The notes beneath the pieces were generated by a model. The model was given only the letters and a program-made list of their open reading frames with translations, made no database searches and had not been told where the DNA came from. Below are positions 43,742 to 53,285 of a stretch of DNA of 64,000 nt, one piece after another (positions within the stretch are counted from its first letter, which is position 1; each line of letters begins with the position of its first letter). A program made the position numbers and the translations under genes. The stretch comes from Bordetella ansorpii (GTDB taxonomy: Bacteria > Pseudomonadota > Gammaproteobacteria > Burkholderiales > Burkholderiaceae_B), in NCBI RefSeq assembly GCF_900078315.1, contig NZ_FKBS01000017.1, positions 117,649 through 181,648 of the forward strand. The letters are read 5' to 3'.

Positions 43742-44743
43742 ATGCGTCTGCTGCTGTGCTGCGCCCTCTTCATCACCGCCCTGGGTGCCGCGCAGGCCGA
43801 GGGCGTGGGCCGTATCGCGCCAGGCCGCCTGGCCATCGACGGCCCCCAGGGCCAGGGCACCGCCGCGCTGCAGTTGTCCGCCGACTGGGACCAGCCGCAT
43901 CCGGAAATCGAGCGCGCCGTCATCATCGTGCACGGCAAGCTGCGCAATGCCAGGACCTACTTCGACTCCGGATTGCAGGCTGCCCGCGCGGCCGGCGCCC
44001 AATCGAGCACCCTGCTGATCGCCCCGCAGTTCCTGGCCACGCCCGACGTGGCGCGTCACCACCTGCCCGACACGCTGCTGCGCTGGACGCCGCGCGGCTG
44101 GATGAGCGGCCTGCCCGCGCAAGGCCCCGCGCCGCTGAGCAGCTTCGCCGTGTTCGACGCCATCCTGGCCCGCCTGGCCGACCGGACGCATCTGCCCAAT
44201 CTGCGCGAAGTCGTCATCGCCGGCCATTCGGGCGGCGGCCAGGTGGTGCAGCGCTATGCGGTGCTCGGCCAGGGCGGACAGGCGCTGGCGGACGCGGGCA
44301 TCGCGCTGCGCTACGTGGTGGCCAATCCCTCTTCGTATGCCTACTTCAACGCGGACCGGCCACAGGCGGTGGATGCGAAATCCTGCCCCGGCTTCGATAC
44401 CTGGAAGTACGGCATGCGGCACCTGCCGCCCTACGCCGGCCACGCCGACGCCGCTGCGCTGGAGCAGCGCTATGCGCAGCGGCGCGTCACCTATCTGCTG
44501 GGCGAGAAGGACACCGACCCCGACCATCCGGCGCTGGACAAGGGTTGCGAGGCCGAGGCGCAGGGGCCTTTCCGGCTGGCGCGTGGCCAGAGCTACTTCC
44601 AGTATCTGCAGAAGCGGCATCCCCAGGGGCTGGCGCAGCGGGTGGTGACCGTGCCCGGCGTGGGGCACAGCGGCAAGGGGATGTTCAATTCGCCGCAGGG
44701 CCAGGCGGCCTTGTTCGGCGAGCCGGTGCAATCGGGCCCGTAG
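43742..44743 (+). CDS. Secreted alpha/beta-hydrolase
   Basis: 333 residues with signal peptide MRLLLCCALFITALGAAQA. The nucleophile elbow is GHSGGG with Ser163, preceded by LREVVIAGHSGG. A late His lies in GVGHSGKGMFNS. The fold is an exported esterase/lipase-like hydrolase; the substrate is unknown. The 244 bp upstream (43498-43741) has no good gene. Confidence 0.85.
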   Translation: MRLLLCCALFITALGAAQAEGVGRIAPGRLAIDGPQGQGTAALQLSADWDQPHPEIERAVIIVHGKLRNARTYFDSGLQAARAAGAQSSTLLIAPQFLATPDVARHHLPDTLLRWTPRGWMSGLPAQGPAPLSSFAVFDAILARLADRTHLPNLREVVIAGHSGGGQVVQRYAVLGQGGQALADAGIALRYVVANPSSYAYFNADRPQAVDAKSCPGFDTWKYGMRHLPPYAGHADAAALEQRYAQRRVTYLLGEKDTDPDHPALDKGCEAEAQGPFRLARGQSYFQYLQKRHPQGLAQRVVTVPGVGHSGKGMFNSPQGQAALFGEPVQSGP

Positions 44744-44769
44744 CAGCGGCGAGCCAACGCCACGCCCCA

Positions 44770-45135
44770 CTACCCTCTGCGCCGCCGGCGCCACAGCACG
44801 GCATACACGACGGCATTCCCCGCCACCACCAGCGCGCCCAGCACCGCCTGCACGCTGCGCGTGATGCCCTGCGGATAGACGAAACCCAGCAGGTAATGCG
44901 CGATGAAGCCGTCCGGGTAGCCCTGCTGGCCGGCCAGCACGCGGAAGTGGTTTTCCAGGTAGGTCAGCGGGCAGATCGCGCCCAGGAACATGATGCCCGC
45001 GCCCCACGCCGCGGCCGGCAGGTGCAGCCAGGCCACCCTGGGCCAGCGCAGCGCCAGCAGGCCGCCCAGCGCCACGAACAGGATGAACGCCGCATGCACG
45101 GCCAGGGTCAGGTCCGCCAGCAGCCGGTAGTCCAT
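44770..45135 (-). CDS. DUF2784 membrane protein
   Basis: 121 residues with about four hydrophobic helices and a basic tail (RRRRRG). The segment AICPLTYLENHFRVLAGQQGYPDGFIAHYL is typical of DUF2784, whose function is unknown. It faces the hydrolase gene tail to tail and is 28 bp downstream of a second small membrane-protein gene, possibly one transcript. Confidence 0.85.
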   Translation of the reverse strand: MDYRLLADLTLAVHAAFILFVALGGLLALRWPRVAWLHLPAAAWGAGIMFLGAICPLTYLENHFRVLAGQQGYPDGFIAHYLLGFVYPQGITRSVQAVLGALVVAGNAVVYAVLWRRRRRG

Positions 45136-45163
45136 GACGCCTGGGCCGTGGGCGAGACCGCCC

Positions 45164-45466
45164 TCAGCCCCCTCCGATCAGCCCGCCCAGCAGCAGCAGG
45201 GCCAGGAACAGCCAGAAGATGCCGGCGATGATGGAACGCCGCATGAAGGCCCGCAGCGCCGTCCACAGCAGCAGCAGGCCCAGCAGCAACAGGGCGAAGT
45301 TGAAGACCGACGGTCCCATGCCCAAGGCCCGGGCCATGCCCGCGAAAAAATCGGCCAGGGCCGTGCCCAGCCCACCGAACACCGCCTGCAAGGCGTCGAC
45401 GATGACGCGGATGGCGCCACCCAGGAAAGCGCCGAGGGTTCCGAAAAAACTGTCTTCCGTCTGCAT
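45164..45466 (-). CDS. Small membrane protein of unknown function
   Basis: 100 residues. The N-terminal half is an amphipathic Gly/Ala-rich stretch; two hydrophobic helices follow (FNFALLLLGLLLLWTALRA and IIAGIFWLFLALLLLGG). No family recognised. It precedes the DUF2784 gene by 28 bp on the same strand. Confidence 0.7.
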   Translation of the reverse strand: MQTEDSFFGTLGAFLGGAIRVIVDALQAVFGGLGTALADFFAGMARALGMGPSVFNFALLLLGLLLLWTALRAFMRRSIIAGIFWLFLALLLLGGLIGGG

Positions 45467-45622
45467 GCTGCTCCGTCGAGGCGGTCGTGAATCCGGTCTT
45501 TATATCCCATCCGGCCTGTCATGCCGACCAGCGGCCACGGCGAAACGGGGTTTAATACGCAAGTCTGATACGTTTTGCAGAACAATCACGCATCACGGCG
45601 CCGCAGCGCCGGAAGGATCACC

Positions 45623-46978
45623 ATGGATTTCGATTTCGACCTGTATGTCATCGGCGCCGGCTCGGGCGGTGTGCGCGCCTCGCGCTTCGCGGCCGGTTAC
45701 GGCGCGCGCGTGGCGGTCGCCGAGAGCCGCTACCTGGGCGGCACCTGCGTCAACGTGGGCTGCGTGCCCAAGAAGCTGCTGGTCTACGGCTCGTCGTACG
45801 CCGACGACTTCGACAATGCCCCGGGCTTCGGCTGGACGCTGGACAAGCCCTCGTTCGACTGGGCAACGCTGATCGCCAACAAGAACCGCGAGATCGAACG
45901 CCTGAACGGCATCTACCGCAACCTGCTGGTCAACAGCGGCGTGGCGCTGCACGAGGGCCATGCCCGCATCGTCGACCCGCATACAGTAGAGATCAACGGC
46001 GCCCGCCACACCGCCGCCAACATCCTGGTCGGCACCGGCGGCTGGCCCATCGTGCCCGACCTGCCGGGCAAGGAACACATCATCACCTCGAACGAGGCCT
46101 TCTACCTGAAGGAGCTGCCGCGCCGCGTGGCGGTGGTGGGCGGCGGCTACATCGCCGTCGAATTCGCCTCGATCTTCCACGGCATGGGCGCGCAGGTCAC
46201 GCAGCTGTACCGGGGCGAACTGTTCCTGCGCGGCTTCGACGGCGGCATCCGCGAGCACCTGCGCGACGAACTGCGCAGGAAGGGCCTGGACCTGCGCTTC
46301 AACGCCGATCCGGCCCGCATCGACCGCCAGCAAGACGGCTCGCTGCGCGTCACGCTGAAGACGGGCGAACACATCGACACCGACTGCGTGTTCTACGCCA
46401 CCGGCCGCCGCGCCATGGTCGACGGCCTGGGCCTGGAGAACACCGGCGTCGAACTGGACGAGCAGGGTTTCATCAAGGTCGACGAGGAATACCGCACCAC
46501 CGAGCCGTCCATCTACGCGCTGGGCGACGTGATCAACCGCGTGCCGCTGACGCCGGTGGCGCTGGCCGAGGGCATGGCCATCGCGCGCCGCCTGTTCCGC
46601 CCCGAGGAATACCGCAAGGTCGACTACAGCCTGATCCCCACGGCCGTGTTCAGCCTGCCCAACATCGGCACCGTGGGCCTGACGACGGAAGACGCGCAGG
46701 CGGCCGGCTACAAGGTGCGCCTGTTCGAAAGCCGCTTCCGCCCCATGAAGCTGACGCTGACCGGCTCGCAGGAGAAGACCCTGATGAAGCTGGTCGTGGA
46801 CGCCGACACCGACCGCGTGCTGGGCTGCCACATGGTCGGGCCGGACGCGGGCGAGATCGTGCAGGGCATCGCCATTGCGCTGAAGGCGGGCGCCACCAAG
46901 CGCGTGTTCGACGAGACCATCGGCATCCATCCCACGGCGGCCGAGGAGTTCGTCACGATGCGCACGGCGGTGGCCTAA
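45623..46978 (+). CDS. gor: Glutathione-disulfide reductase
   Basis: 451 residues from the ATG at 45623 (GGAAGGA upstream). FAD motif [13 protein letters not shown], redox disulfide C42-VNVG-C47 in [18 protein letters not shown] motif [13 protein letters not shown], and the C-terminal [12 protein letters not shown] with the catalytic His-Glu pair. It reduces glutathione disulfide with NADPH in the cytosol. Stands alone upstream of two LysE genes. Confidence 0.95.
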   Translation: MDFDFDLYVIGAGSGGVRASRFAAGYGARVAVAESRYLGGTCVNVGCVPKKLLVYGSSYADDFDNAPGFGWTLDKPSFDWATLIANKNREIERLNGIYRNLLVNSGVALHEGHARIVDPHTVEINGARHTAANILVGTGGWPIVPDLPGKEHIITSNEAFYLKELPRRVAVVGGGYIAVEFASIFHGMGAQVTQLYRGELFLRGFDGGIREHLRDELRRKGLDLRFNADPARIDRQQDGSLRVTLKTGEHIDTDCVFYATGRRAMVDGLGLENTGVELDEQGFIKVDEEYRTTEPSIYALGDVINRVPLTPVALAEGMAIARRLFRPEEYRKVDYSLIPTAVFSLPNIGTVGLTTEDAQAAGYKVRLFESRFRPMKLTLTGSQEKTLMKLVVDADTDRVLGCHMVGPDAGEIVQGIAIALKAGATKRVFDETIGIHPTAAEEFVTMRTAVA

Positions 46979-47158
46979 GGCGCGAACGCGTGGCGCCTGG
47001 GCGCCGGGACAACTTTCCCGTCCGGCAGCAAAACCGCCACGGGCGGGCGCATACTGGCGGGCAGCGCCGCGGCGGCGCCATCGGAACAGAATCCGTCGCC
47101 GTGGCCGATACAGTTCGCGGCTATCGTCGCGCCTATCCGTCCGTCGCTCTTGCCCGCC

Positions 47159-47791
47159 ATGCCCGACCTCACCACCCTGCTCACCTTCGCCCTGCTGGCC
47201 TTCGGCCTGGTCATCACGCCCGGCCCCAACATGATCTACCTGGTCTCGCGCTCGCTGTCGCAGGGACCGCGCGCCGGACTGGTCTCGCTGGGCGGCGTGG
47301 CGCTGGGCTTCCTGTTCTACGTGCTGTGCACGGCCTTCGGCCTGACCGCCCTGCTGCTGTCGGTGCCCTATGCCTACGACGCCCTGCGCATCGGCGGCGC
47401 CCTCTACCTGCTCTACCTGGCCTGGCAGGCGGTGCGCAGCGGCGGGCATTCGCCCTTCGAGGTGCGCCAACTGCCGCACAGCAACGTGCGCCAGTTGTTC
47501 GGCATGGGGCTGGTCACCAGCCTGCTCAATCCCAAGATCGCCATGTTCTACGTGTCGCTGTTGCCGCAGTTCATCGATCCCTCGCGCGGCAGCGTGCTGG
47601 GCCAGGCGCTGACGCTGGGCTTCACGCAGGTCACCATCAGCGTGTGCGTCAACGGCATGATCGCCCTCAGCGCGGGCAGCATCGCCGGTTTCCTGTCGCG
47701 CCGCCCCCTGTGGCTGGCCACCCAGCGCTGGCTGATGGGCACGGTGCTGGCCGGCCTGGCGGTGCGGCTGGCGCTGGATTCGCGCCGTTGA
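47159..47791 (+). CDS. LysE-family amino-acid exporter (first of two)
   Basis: 210 residues with about six hydrophobic helices. The hallmark ITPGPNMIYLVSRSLSQGPRAG is near residue 20, and SLLNPKIAMFYVSLLPQF is the second LysE motif. An inner-membrane exporter of amino acids or homoserine-type compounds. A TTG three codons upstream is the alternative start. Followed 37 bp later by a second LysE gene. Confidence 0.9.
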   Translation: MPDLTTLLTFALLAFGLVITPGPNMIYLVSRSLSQGPRAGLVSLGGVALGFLFYVLCTAFGLTALLLSVPYAYDALRIGGALYLLYLAWQAVRSGGHSPFEVRQLPHSNVRQLFGMGLVTSLLNPKIAMFYVSLLPQFIDPSRGSVLGQALTLGFTQVTISVCVNGMIALSAGSIAGFLSRRPLWLATQRWLMGTVLAGLAVRLALDSRR

Positions 47792-47828
47792 GGCCGCCCG
47801 GCATCATTTCCAAGAAAAGGAGACATCC

Positions 47829-48449
47829 ATGTCGTTCGAAACCTGGCTTGCCTTCGTGGCCGCCTCGGCCGTGCTGCTCGTCATTCCGGGGCCGACCCTT
47901 CTGACCGTCATCAGCTATTCCACCACCCATGGCAGACGCGCCCGGCTGCCGCTGGTGGCCGGCGTGGCGCTCGGCGACGCCACCGCCCTGTTGCTGTCGC
48001 TGCTGGGGGTGGGCGCGCTGCTGGCCGCCTCGGCGTTCTGGTTCACCGTCGTCAAGACCGTGGGCGGCCTGTATCTGCTGTATCTGGGCATCAAGCTGCT
48101 GCGCGCCGGCGCGGCCCCCATCGAGTCGCGGGCACCGGCCGTCCTGGCGTCCCGCTGGAAAGTGTTCGGCAGCACCTACCTGGTGACGGCGCTCAATCCC
48201 AAGGGCATCATTTTCTTCATCGCCTTCCTGCCGCAGTTCATCCGGCCGGAGGCGCCCGCCGCCCCGCAGCTCTGGGTGCTCTCGCTGACGTTCGTGGCGA
48301 TGGGCACGCTCAACGCCACGCTGTACGCCGCCTTCGCTGCCCAGGCAAGGCGCCTGCTGGCGTCGCCGAGCGCGCAGCGTCGTTTCCACCTGGCAGGCGG
48401 CTCGCTGCTGAGCGTGGCGGGGCTATGGGCGTTGGCCGCCAGGCGCTGA
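47829..48449 (+). CDS. LysE-family amino-acid exporter (second of two)
   Basis: 206 residues; LVIPGPTLLTVISYSTTHGRRA replaces the usual PGPN with PGPT. The second motif is TALNPKGIIFFIAFLPQF. AAGGAG lies just before the ATG. The two adjacent LysE genes differ along most of their length, so they are old paralogues with probably different substrates. Confidence 0.9.
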   Translation: MSFETWLAFVAASAVLLVIPGPTLLTVISYSTTHGRRARLPLVAGVALGDATALLLSLLGVGALLAASAFWFTVVKTVGGLYLLYLGIKLLRAGAAPIESRAPAVLASRWKVFGSTYLVTALNPKGIIFFIAFLPQFIRPEAPAAPQLWVLSLTFVAMGTLNATLYAAFAAQARRLLASPSAQRRFHLAGGSLLSVAGLWALAARR

Positions 48450-48563
48450 GGCAAGGGCCGCGGTCCCCATGACCCGTCCCTGGCAAGGACCCCGTCCGGT
48501 CCCACGCGCCCGCAATGCGATAATCCCGGCGATGCGCGCGCGCCGCGCGCCGGAGACATTGCC

Positions 48564-49688
48564 GTGACCCGTATCGACGATCCCACCCGCGACCACGAAG
48601 TCGGCCAAGCCGACGCCACCCAGGACACCACCCGCATCGACGACGTGCGCATCGGCGCCGTGCGTCCCTTGATCTCGCCCGCCCTGCTGCTGGACGAACT
48701 GCCCGTGTCCGACGCGCTGCTGGCGCAGGTGGAGGCCGGCCGCGCCCGCATCGCCGACGTGCTGCATGGCCGCGACGACCGCCTGATCGCCGTGGTGGGC
48801 CCCTGTTCCATTCACGATCACGCGCAGGCCATGGAATACGCGCGCCACCTGAAGCAGGCGGCCGAGGCCCTGTCGCGGGACCTGCTGATCGTGATGCGGG
48901 TGTACTTCGAGAAGCCCCGCACCACTGTGGGCTGGAAGGGCTACATCAACGATCCGCGCCTGGACGGCAGCTTCCGCATCAACGAGGGCCTGCGCCGCGC
49001 CCGCGAACTGCTGCTGGAGATCGGCGGCCTGGGCCTGCCGGTGGGCACCGAATTCCTCGACCTGCTCAGCCCGCAGTTCATCGCCGACCTGGTCGCCTGG
49101 GGCGCCATCGGTGCACGCACCACCGAAAGCCAGAGCCACCGCCAGTTGGCCTCGGGCCTGAGCTGCCCGCTGGGCTTCAAGAACGGCACCGACGGCGGCA
49201 TCCAGGTAGCGGCCGACGCCATCGTGGCCTCGCGCGCCAGCCACGCCTTCATGGGCATGACCAAGATGGGCATGGCCGCCATCTTCGAAACCCGAGGTAA
49301 CGACGACACGCACGTCATCCTGCGCGGCGGCAAGCAAGGCACCAACTACGACCGCGCCAGCATCGACGCCTGCTGCGCCGCGCTCCAGAAGGCCGGCCTG
49401 CCCCCGCAGGTCATGGTCGACTGCTCGCACGCCAACTCCAACAAGTCGCACGAGCGCCAGGTGGACGTGGCGCGCGACCTGGCCGGCCAGATTTCGGCGG
49501 GCGACCGCCGTATCGTCGGCGTGATGATCGAGAGCCACCTGGAAGGCGGCCGCCAGGACCTGAAGCCGGGCGTGCCGCTGCGCCACGGCGTGTCCATCAC
49601 CGACGCCTGCCTGGGCTGGACGCAGACCGAGCCGGTGCTGCACGAGCTGGCCGCCGCCGTGCGTGCGCGCCGCGGCGCGGCAGGCTGA
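48564..49688 (+). CDS. aroG: 3-deoxy-7-phosphoheptulonate (DAHP) synthase, type I
   Basis: 374 residues from a GTG start with GGAGA upstream. Typical AroFGH segments: VGPCSIHDHAQAMEYARHL, MRVYFEKPRTTVGWKG, GARTTESQSHRQLASGL and VDCSHANSNKSHERQ. The enzyme condenses PEP and erythrose 4-phosphate, the first step of the shikimate pathway. This branch is usually feedback-inhibited by Phe or Tyr; which one is not clear. AroG is used as the generic symbol. Confidence 0.94.
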   Translation: MTRIDDPTRDHEVGQADATQDTTRIDDVRIGAVRPLISPALLLDELPVSDALLAQVEAGRARIADVLHGRDDRLIAVVGPCSIHDHAQAMEYARHLKQAAEALSRDLLIVMRVYFEKPRTTVGWKGYINDPRLDGSFRINEGLRRARELLLEIGGLGLPVGTEFLDLLSPQFIADLVAWGAIGARTTESQSHRQLASGLSCPLGFKNGTDGGIQVAADAIVASRASHAFMGMTKMGMAAIFETRGNDDTHVILRGGKQGTNYDRASIDACCAALQKAGLPPQVMVDCSHANSNKSHERQVDVARDLAGQISAGDRRIVGVMIESHLEGGRQDLKPGVPLRHGVSITDACLGWTQTEPVLHELAAAVRARRGAAG

Positions 49689-49875
49689 TACCCATCCGGG
49701 GCGGATACGGGCGCGGCGCACGCGGCCGGCCTCGCCGGCCACCGGGCGCTGTTTACGGCCGTCGCTTACGCCGTCGCGAACCGTAACACCCGGGGGGGAC
49801 GTCCCAGAGGGCCGAGCCGTCATCCTTCCACTATCATGACGATTCGGTTTCACCTGGTACGACGAAGGAGCCCCC

Positions 49876-50247
49876 ATGATCCGGAAATTGATTTCCGTCG
49901 CGCTGCTGGCCGGTCTGGCCGCTTGCGGCGCCCCCGGCGCGCAGCGCACGAGCGGCACGACCGCCGCTTCCTCCAGCCCATCCGCATCCAGCGCGGCGGC
50001 AAGCAATACCCCCACCCCCAGCACAGGCTCCAGCAGCGCCCGGCAGGTATGCGATTCCCAGCGGGTCCAGAACATGGTGGGCCAGACCTACTCCGACAGC
50101 GTGGGCAAGTCGCTGCTCGACAGTTCCGGCTCCAAGACCGCCCGCGTGCTCAAGCCGGGCCAGGTCATGACGATGGAATACGACGAAAGCCGCCTGAACG
50201 TCATCCTGAACGGCAGCGGCGCCATCGACGCGCTGCGCTGCGGATAA
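49876..50247 (+). CDS. I78-family peptidase-inhibitor lipoprotein
   Basis: 123 residues. Lipobox LAAC puts the lipidated Cys at residue 17; a Ser/Thr-rich linker follows (about 18-57). The I78 domain is in the C-terminal half: VQNMVGQTYSDSV, ARVLKPGQVMTMEYDESRLNVILN. I78 proteins inhibit serine peptidases and resemble potato inhibitor I. Attachment to a membrane on the periplasmic side is expected. The 187-bp gap upstream has only a GC-rich hairpin. Confidence 0.9.
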   Translation: MIRKLISVALLAGLAACGAPGAQRTSGTTAASSSPSASSAAASNTPTPSTGSSSARQVCDSQRVQNMVGQTYSDSVGKSLLDSSGSKTARVLKPGQVMTMEYDESRLNVILNGSGAIDALRCG

Positions 50248-50406
50248 AGCCGCTTTTCCCCTGCCCCATGCCCGCCCGACAGAATCAGGCAAGAATCAGG
50301 CAGTAATCGGCATTGCGGTGCAACACGTGGATTTCCTATCCTACCCGGACGGTCGCGGCCCCTGGCCGCCGTCCGGAAAAAGGCCCTCAGGAACAGGAAA
50401 TCCGCC

Positions 50407-50865
50407 ATGCTCACTCTCGATATCAACGGCAGGACCACGTCGCTGGACGTGCCCGCGCAAATGCCGCTGCTCTGGGCGCTGCGTGACGTCGCGGACCTGA
50501 CCGGCACCAAGTACGGCTGCGGCGGCGCCCAGTGCGGCGCCTGCACCGTCCACGCGGACGGCCATCCCATCCAATCCTGCGTCACCCCCACGTCCGCCGT
50601 GCGCGGCCGGCGCATCGTCACCATCGAAGGCGTCGGCGCCGACAGGGTTGGGCAAGCCGTGCAGCACGCCTGGCGCGAACTGGACGTGGCGCAATGCGGC
50701 TTCTGCCAATCCGGCCAGATCATGTCGGCGGTCTCCTTGCTGCGCCGCCACCCCCACCCCTCCGACGCGCAGATCGACCAGGCGATGCGCGGCAATCTGT
50801 GCCGCTGCGCCACCTACGTGCGCATCCGGGCAGCCATCCACCACGCCGCCGCGGCACTGGACTGA
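50407..50865 (+). CDS. [2Fe-2S] subunit of a two-component molybdenum hydroxylase (IorA-like)
   Basis: 152 residues with two cluster domains: C38, C43, C46, C58 (plant-type, in YGCGGAQCGACT) and C97, C100, C132, C134 (QCGFCQSG and CRC). It passes electrons from the molybdopterin subunit encoded 107 bp downstream. Size and order match isoquinoline 1-oxidoreductase alpha and related two-subunit enzymes that use an external cytochrome c; no cytochrome gene is present here. Confidence 0.93.
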   Translation: MLTLDINGRTTSLDVPAQMPLLWALRDVADLTGTKYGCGGAQCGACTVHADGHPIQSCVTPTSAVRGRRIVTIEGVGADRVGQAVQHAWRELDVAQCGFCQSGQIMSAVSLLRRHPHPSDAQIDQAMRGNLCRCATYVRIRAAIHHAAAALD

Positions 50866-50972
50866 TTCCGCGGCACACCGCGCCTGGTCCGCGGCAGGCA
50901 GGTCCCCGCACAGCAGCACAGCACTGCCAGCCGCCCCAGTGGCGGCCCCACCCATTGCCCCAAGGAGCGCGC

Positions 50973-53273
50973 ATGGACAGCGATGTCGTCTTGCCGGAAC
51001 ACTCGATTCACAATGTCAGCCGCCGCCGCTTCATGCCCGCGGCCGGCGGACTGGTGCTGGGCCTGAACATCGGCCAGGCCGGCCCGCGCGAGGCCGCGCA
51101 GACCGCCGCCCGCTCGCCGAATGCCTTCGTGCGCGTCGGCAAGGACGGCTGGGTCACCGTGCTGGCCAAGCACCTGGATGCCGACCAGGGCGCGCACACC
51201 GGGCTGGCCACGCTGGTGGCGGAAGAGCTGGACGCCGACTGGCGCCAGGTCCGCGTGGAGGGCTCGCCCGCCCAGGCCGGCGCCGGACGCAACGGTTCGA
51301 TGGCCGAGTCGTATCTGCCGATCCGCCGCGCCGGCGCCATCGCGCGGGCGATGCTGGTGCAGGCCGCCGCGCAGCAATGGCGCGTGCCCGCCGGCGAGAT
51401 CGTCATCCGCGACGGCATCGTGCGTCACCCGCACAGCCAGCGCCAGGCGGGCATCGGCCACCTGGCCGCGGCCGCCGCCGCCCTGCCCGCGCCGCAGGAT
51501 CCCGTCCTGAAGGCGCCCGCCGACTTTCAGCTGATCGGCAAGGAAGGCGTCGGCCGAGCCGACAACCCCGCCAAGACCAACGGCACGGCGGTCTTCACGC
51601 AGGACTTCAAGCTGCCCGGCATGCTGGTGGCCGTGGCCGCGCGTGCGCCTCGCCCGGGCGCCCGGCTGGCCGGCTACGACGGACAGGCCGCCCGGGGCGT
51701 GGCCGGCGTACGCGCCGTGGTCGAGATCCCCGCCACGCCGCAGCATCCCGCCGTGGTCGCCGTGCTGGCCGAGAACACCTGGGCCGCGCGCCTGGGCCGC
51801 GACGCCTTGCAGGCGCGATGGCAAGAGGGCTCGCCGCACGAGCAGGCCCTGGCCGATCCGCTGGACGGCTACCGCGCCGCGGTCGGCCAGCCGGGCCTGG
51901 CCGTCACGCAGGAAGGCGACGTGGACGCCGCCTTCGCCAGTGCGGCAAGCGTCATCGAAGCCGATTTCCTCCAACCCTTGGCCGTGCAGGCCGCCATGGA
52001 GCCGCTCAGTTGCCTGGTCAGGCTGGAGGAACGCCGCTGCGACATCTGGAACGGCGAACCGGTCGACCCCGCCGACCAGGCGGCGATCGCCCGCTACCTC
52101 AAGGTACCCGTCGGCGGCGTCACCGTGACCGCGCTGCATGCGGGCGGCAACGCCGGCCCGCGCCGGGGCGCGCAGGCCGGCTACCTGATCGAGGCCGTCG
52201 CCCTGGCCAGCGCGGCGCGCCGTCAGGGACTGGACGTGCCCATCAAGCTGACGTGGACGCGGGAAGACGACTTGCATGGCGGACATGTCCGGCCCATGCG
52301 CCTGCAGCGCGCGCGCCTGGCGCTGGATGCCGCGGGAACCCCGCTGGCCTGGCATGTGCGACACGCCGGGCTGTCCCGTCAGGCCGACCCGGCGCAGGGC
52401 GCGGCTCGCGTCGACCCGCCTTACGCCGCGCCGCACCAGCGCGTCGAGCAATGCTCGCCGCCAGACGGCGACATCCCCGCCTGGTACCGATCCGACGGCC
52501 AGGCCCCCGTGGCGTTCGCCGCCGAAACCCTGATAGACCAGGCCGCCCTGGCCGCCGGACGCGATCCGGTGGCCTACCGCGCGGGGCTGCTGGCCGGGCA
52601 GCCCCGCCATGCCCGCGCGCTGGCGATGGCCGCGCAACAGGCGGATTGGGGCCGGCCGCTGCCCCGCACCATCCCGAACACCCGGCGCGGCCGTGGCGTG
52701 GCGCTGCATGCCGCCTGCGGCACCGTGATGGCGCTGGTGGCCGAGGTCACGGTGCGGCCCTGCGGCACCCTGAAGGTCGACCGCGTGGTGTGCGCGGTAG
52801 ACTGCGGCGTGGCGATCAACCCCGGTGTGCTGCGCGCCCAGCTGGAAGGCGCCATTGGCGCCGGCCTGGCGAATTGCCTGCACGGACTCTCGTGGGCGGA
52901 CAGCGAGGCCCAGCAGGACCGTTTCCACGACTCCCCCGTTCTGCGCATGGACGAGATGCCGAGGGTCGAGATGCATATCGTGCCCTCGTCAGAGGCCCCC
53001 GCTGCCGGCGTAGGTGCAGTCGCCGCCGCCGCCGTGGCGCCCGCCGTGGGCAACGCGCTGCATGCCGCCACCGCGCAACGCTTGCATACACTGCCCTTCA
53101 GTACCAAGATGGACATGCCCGCTCCTGGCGTGGTGCCTTTCATGCCGGCAGCCCCCGCCGTCGCGCGGCAGCAGGCGTACGGCGCCCCCTTGCCTGGCCG
53201 TACGGCAAGCCACCGCGGCGCGGACTCCGAAAAACGCCCCCAGGAACTCGAAACCGGCGCCCTCGCCGCGTAA
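50973..53273 (+). CDS. Molybdopterin-binding subunit of an IorB-like hydroxylase, with altered active site
   Basis: 766 residues from the ATG at 50973 (AAGGAG upstream). A Tat signal SRRRFMPAAGG is at residues 16-26, so it is exported folded. Family segments are kept (NPAKTNGTAVFTQDFKLPGM; VDCGVAINPGVLRAQLEGAI; APAVGNALHAATAQRLHTLP). The family's GxGEPG loop near the C-terminus, carrying the catalytic Glu, reads GVGAVAAAA with A682 at that position. The usual GGGFGRR loop reads GGNAGPRR. It therefore looks like an enzyme with lost or changed chemistry, while the partner subunit has all its cysteines. Confidence 0.85.
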   Translation: MDSDVVLPEHSIHNVSRRRFMPAAGGLVLGLNIGQAGPREAAQTAARSPNAFVRVGKDGWVTVLAKHLDADQGAHTGLATLVAEELDADWRQVRVEGSPAQAGAGRNGSMAESYLPIRRAGAIARAMLVQAAAQQWRVPAGEIVIRDGIVRHPHSQRQAGIGHLAAAAAALPAPQDPVLKAPADFQLIGKEGVGRADNPAKTNGTAVFTQDFKLPGMLVAVAARAPRPGARLAGYDGQAARGVAGVRAVVEIPATPQHPAVVAVLAENTWAARLGRDALQARWQEGSPHEQALADPLDGYRAAVGQPGLAVTQEGDVDAAFASAASVIEADFLQPLAVQAAMEPLSCLVRLEERRCDIWNGEPVDPADQAAIARYLKVPVGGVTVTALHAGGNAGPRRGAQAGYLIEAVALASAARRQGLDVPIKLTWTREDDLHGGHVRPMRLQRARLALDAAGTPLAWHVRHAGLSRQADPAQGAARVDPPYAAPHQRVEQCSPPDGDIPAWYRSDGQAPVAFAAETLIDQAALAAGRDPVAYRAGLLAGQPRHARALAMAAQQADWGRPLPRTIPNTRRGRGVALHAACGTVMALVAEVTVRPCGTLKVDRVVCAVDCGVAINPGVLRAQLEGAIGAGLANCLHGLSWADSEAQQDRFHDSPVLRMDEMPRVEMHIVPSSEAPAAGVGAVAAAAVAPAVGNALHAATAQRLHTLPFSTKMDMPAPGVVPFMPAAPAVARQQAYGAPLPGRTASHRGADSEKRPQELETGALAA

Positions 53274-53285
53274 GGACAAAGCTCG

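Noticed and set aside
49711-49800. GC-rich hairpin (GGCCGG/CCGGCC) after the DAHP synthase gene considered as a terminator
   Set aside because: No T-run and short stems; GC-rich dyads of this kind occur by chance here.
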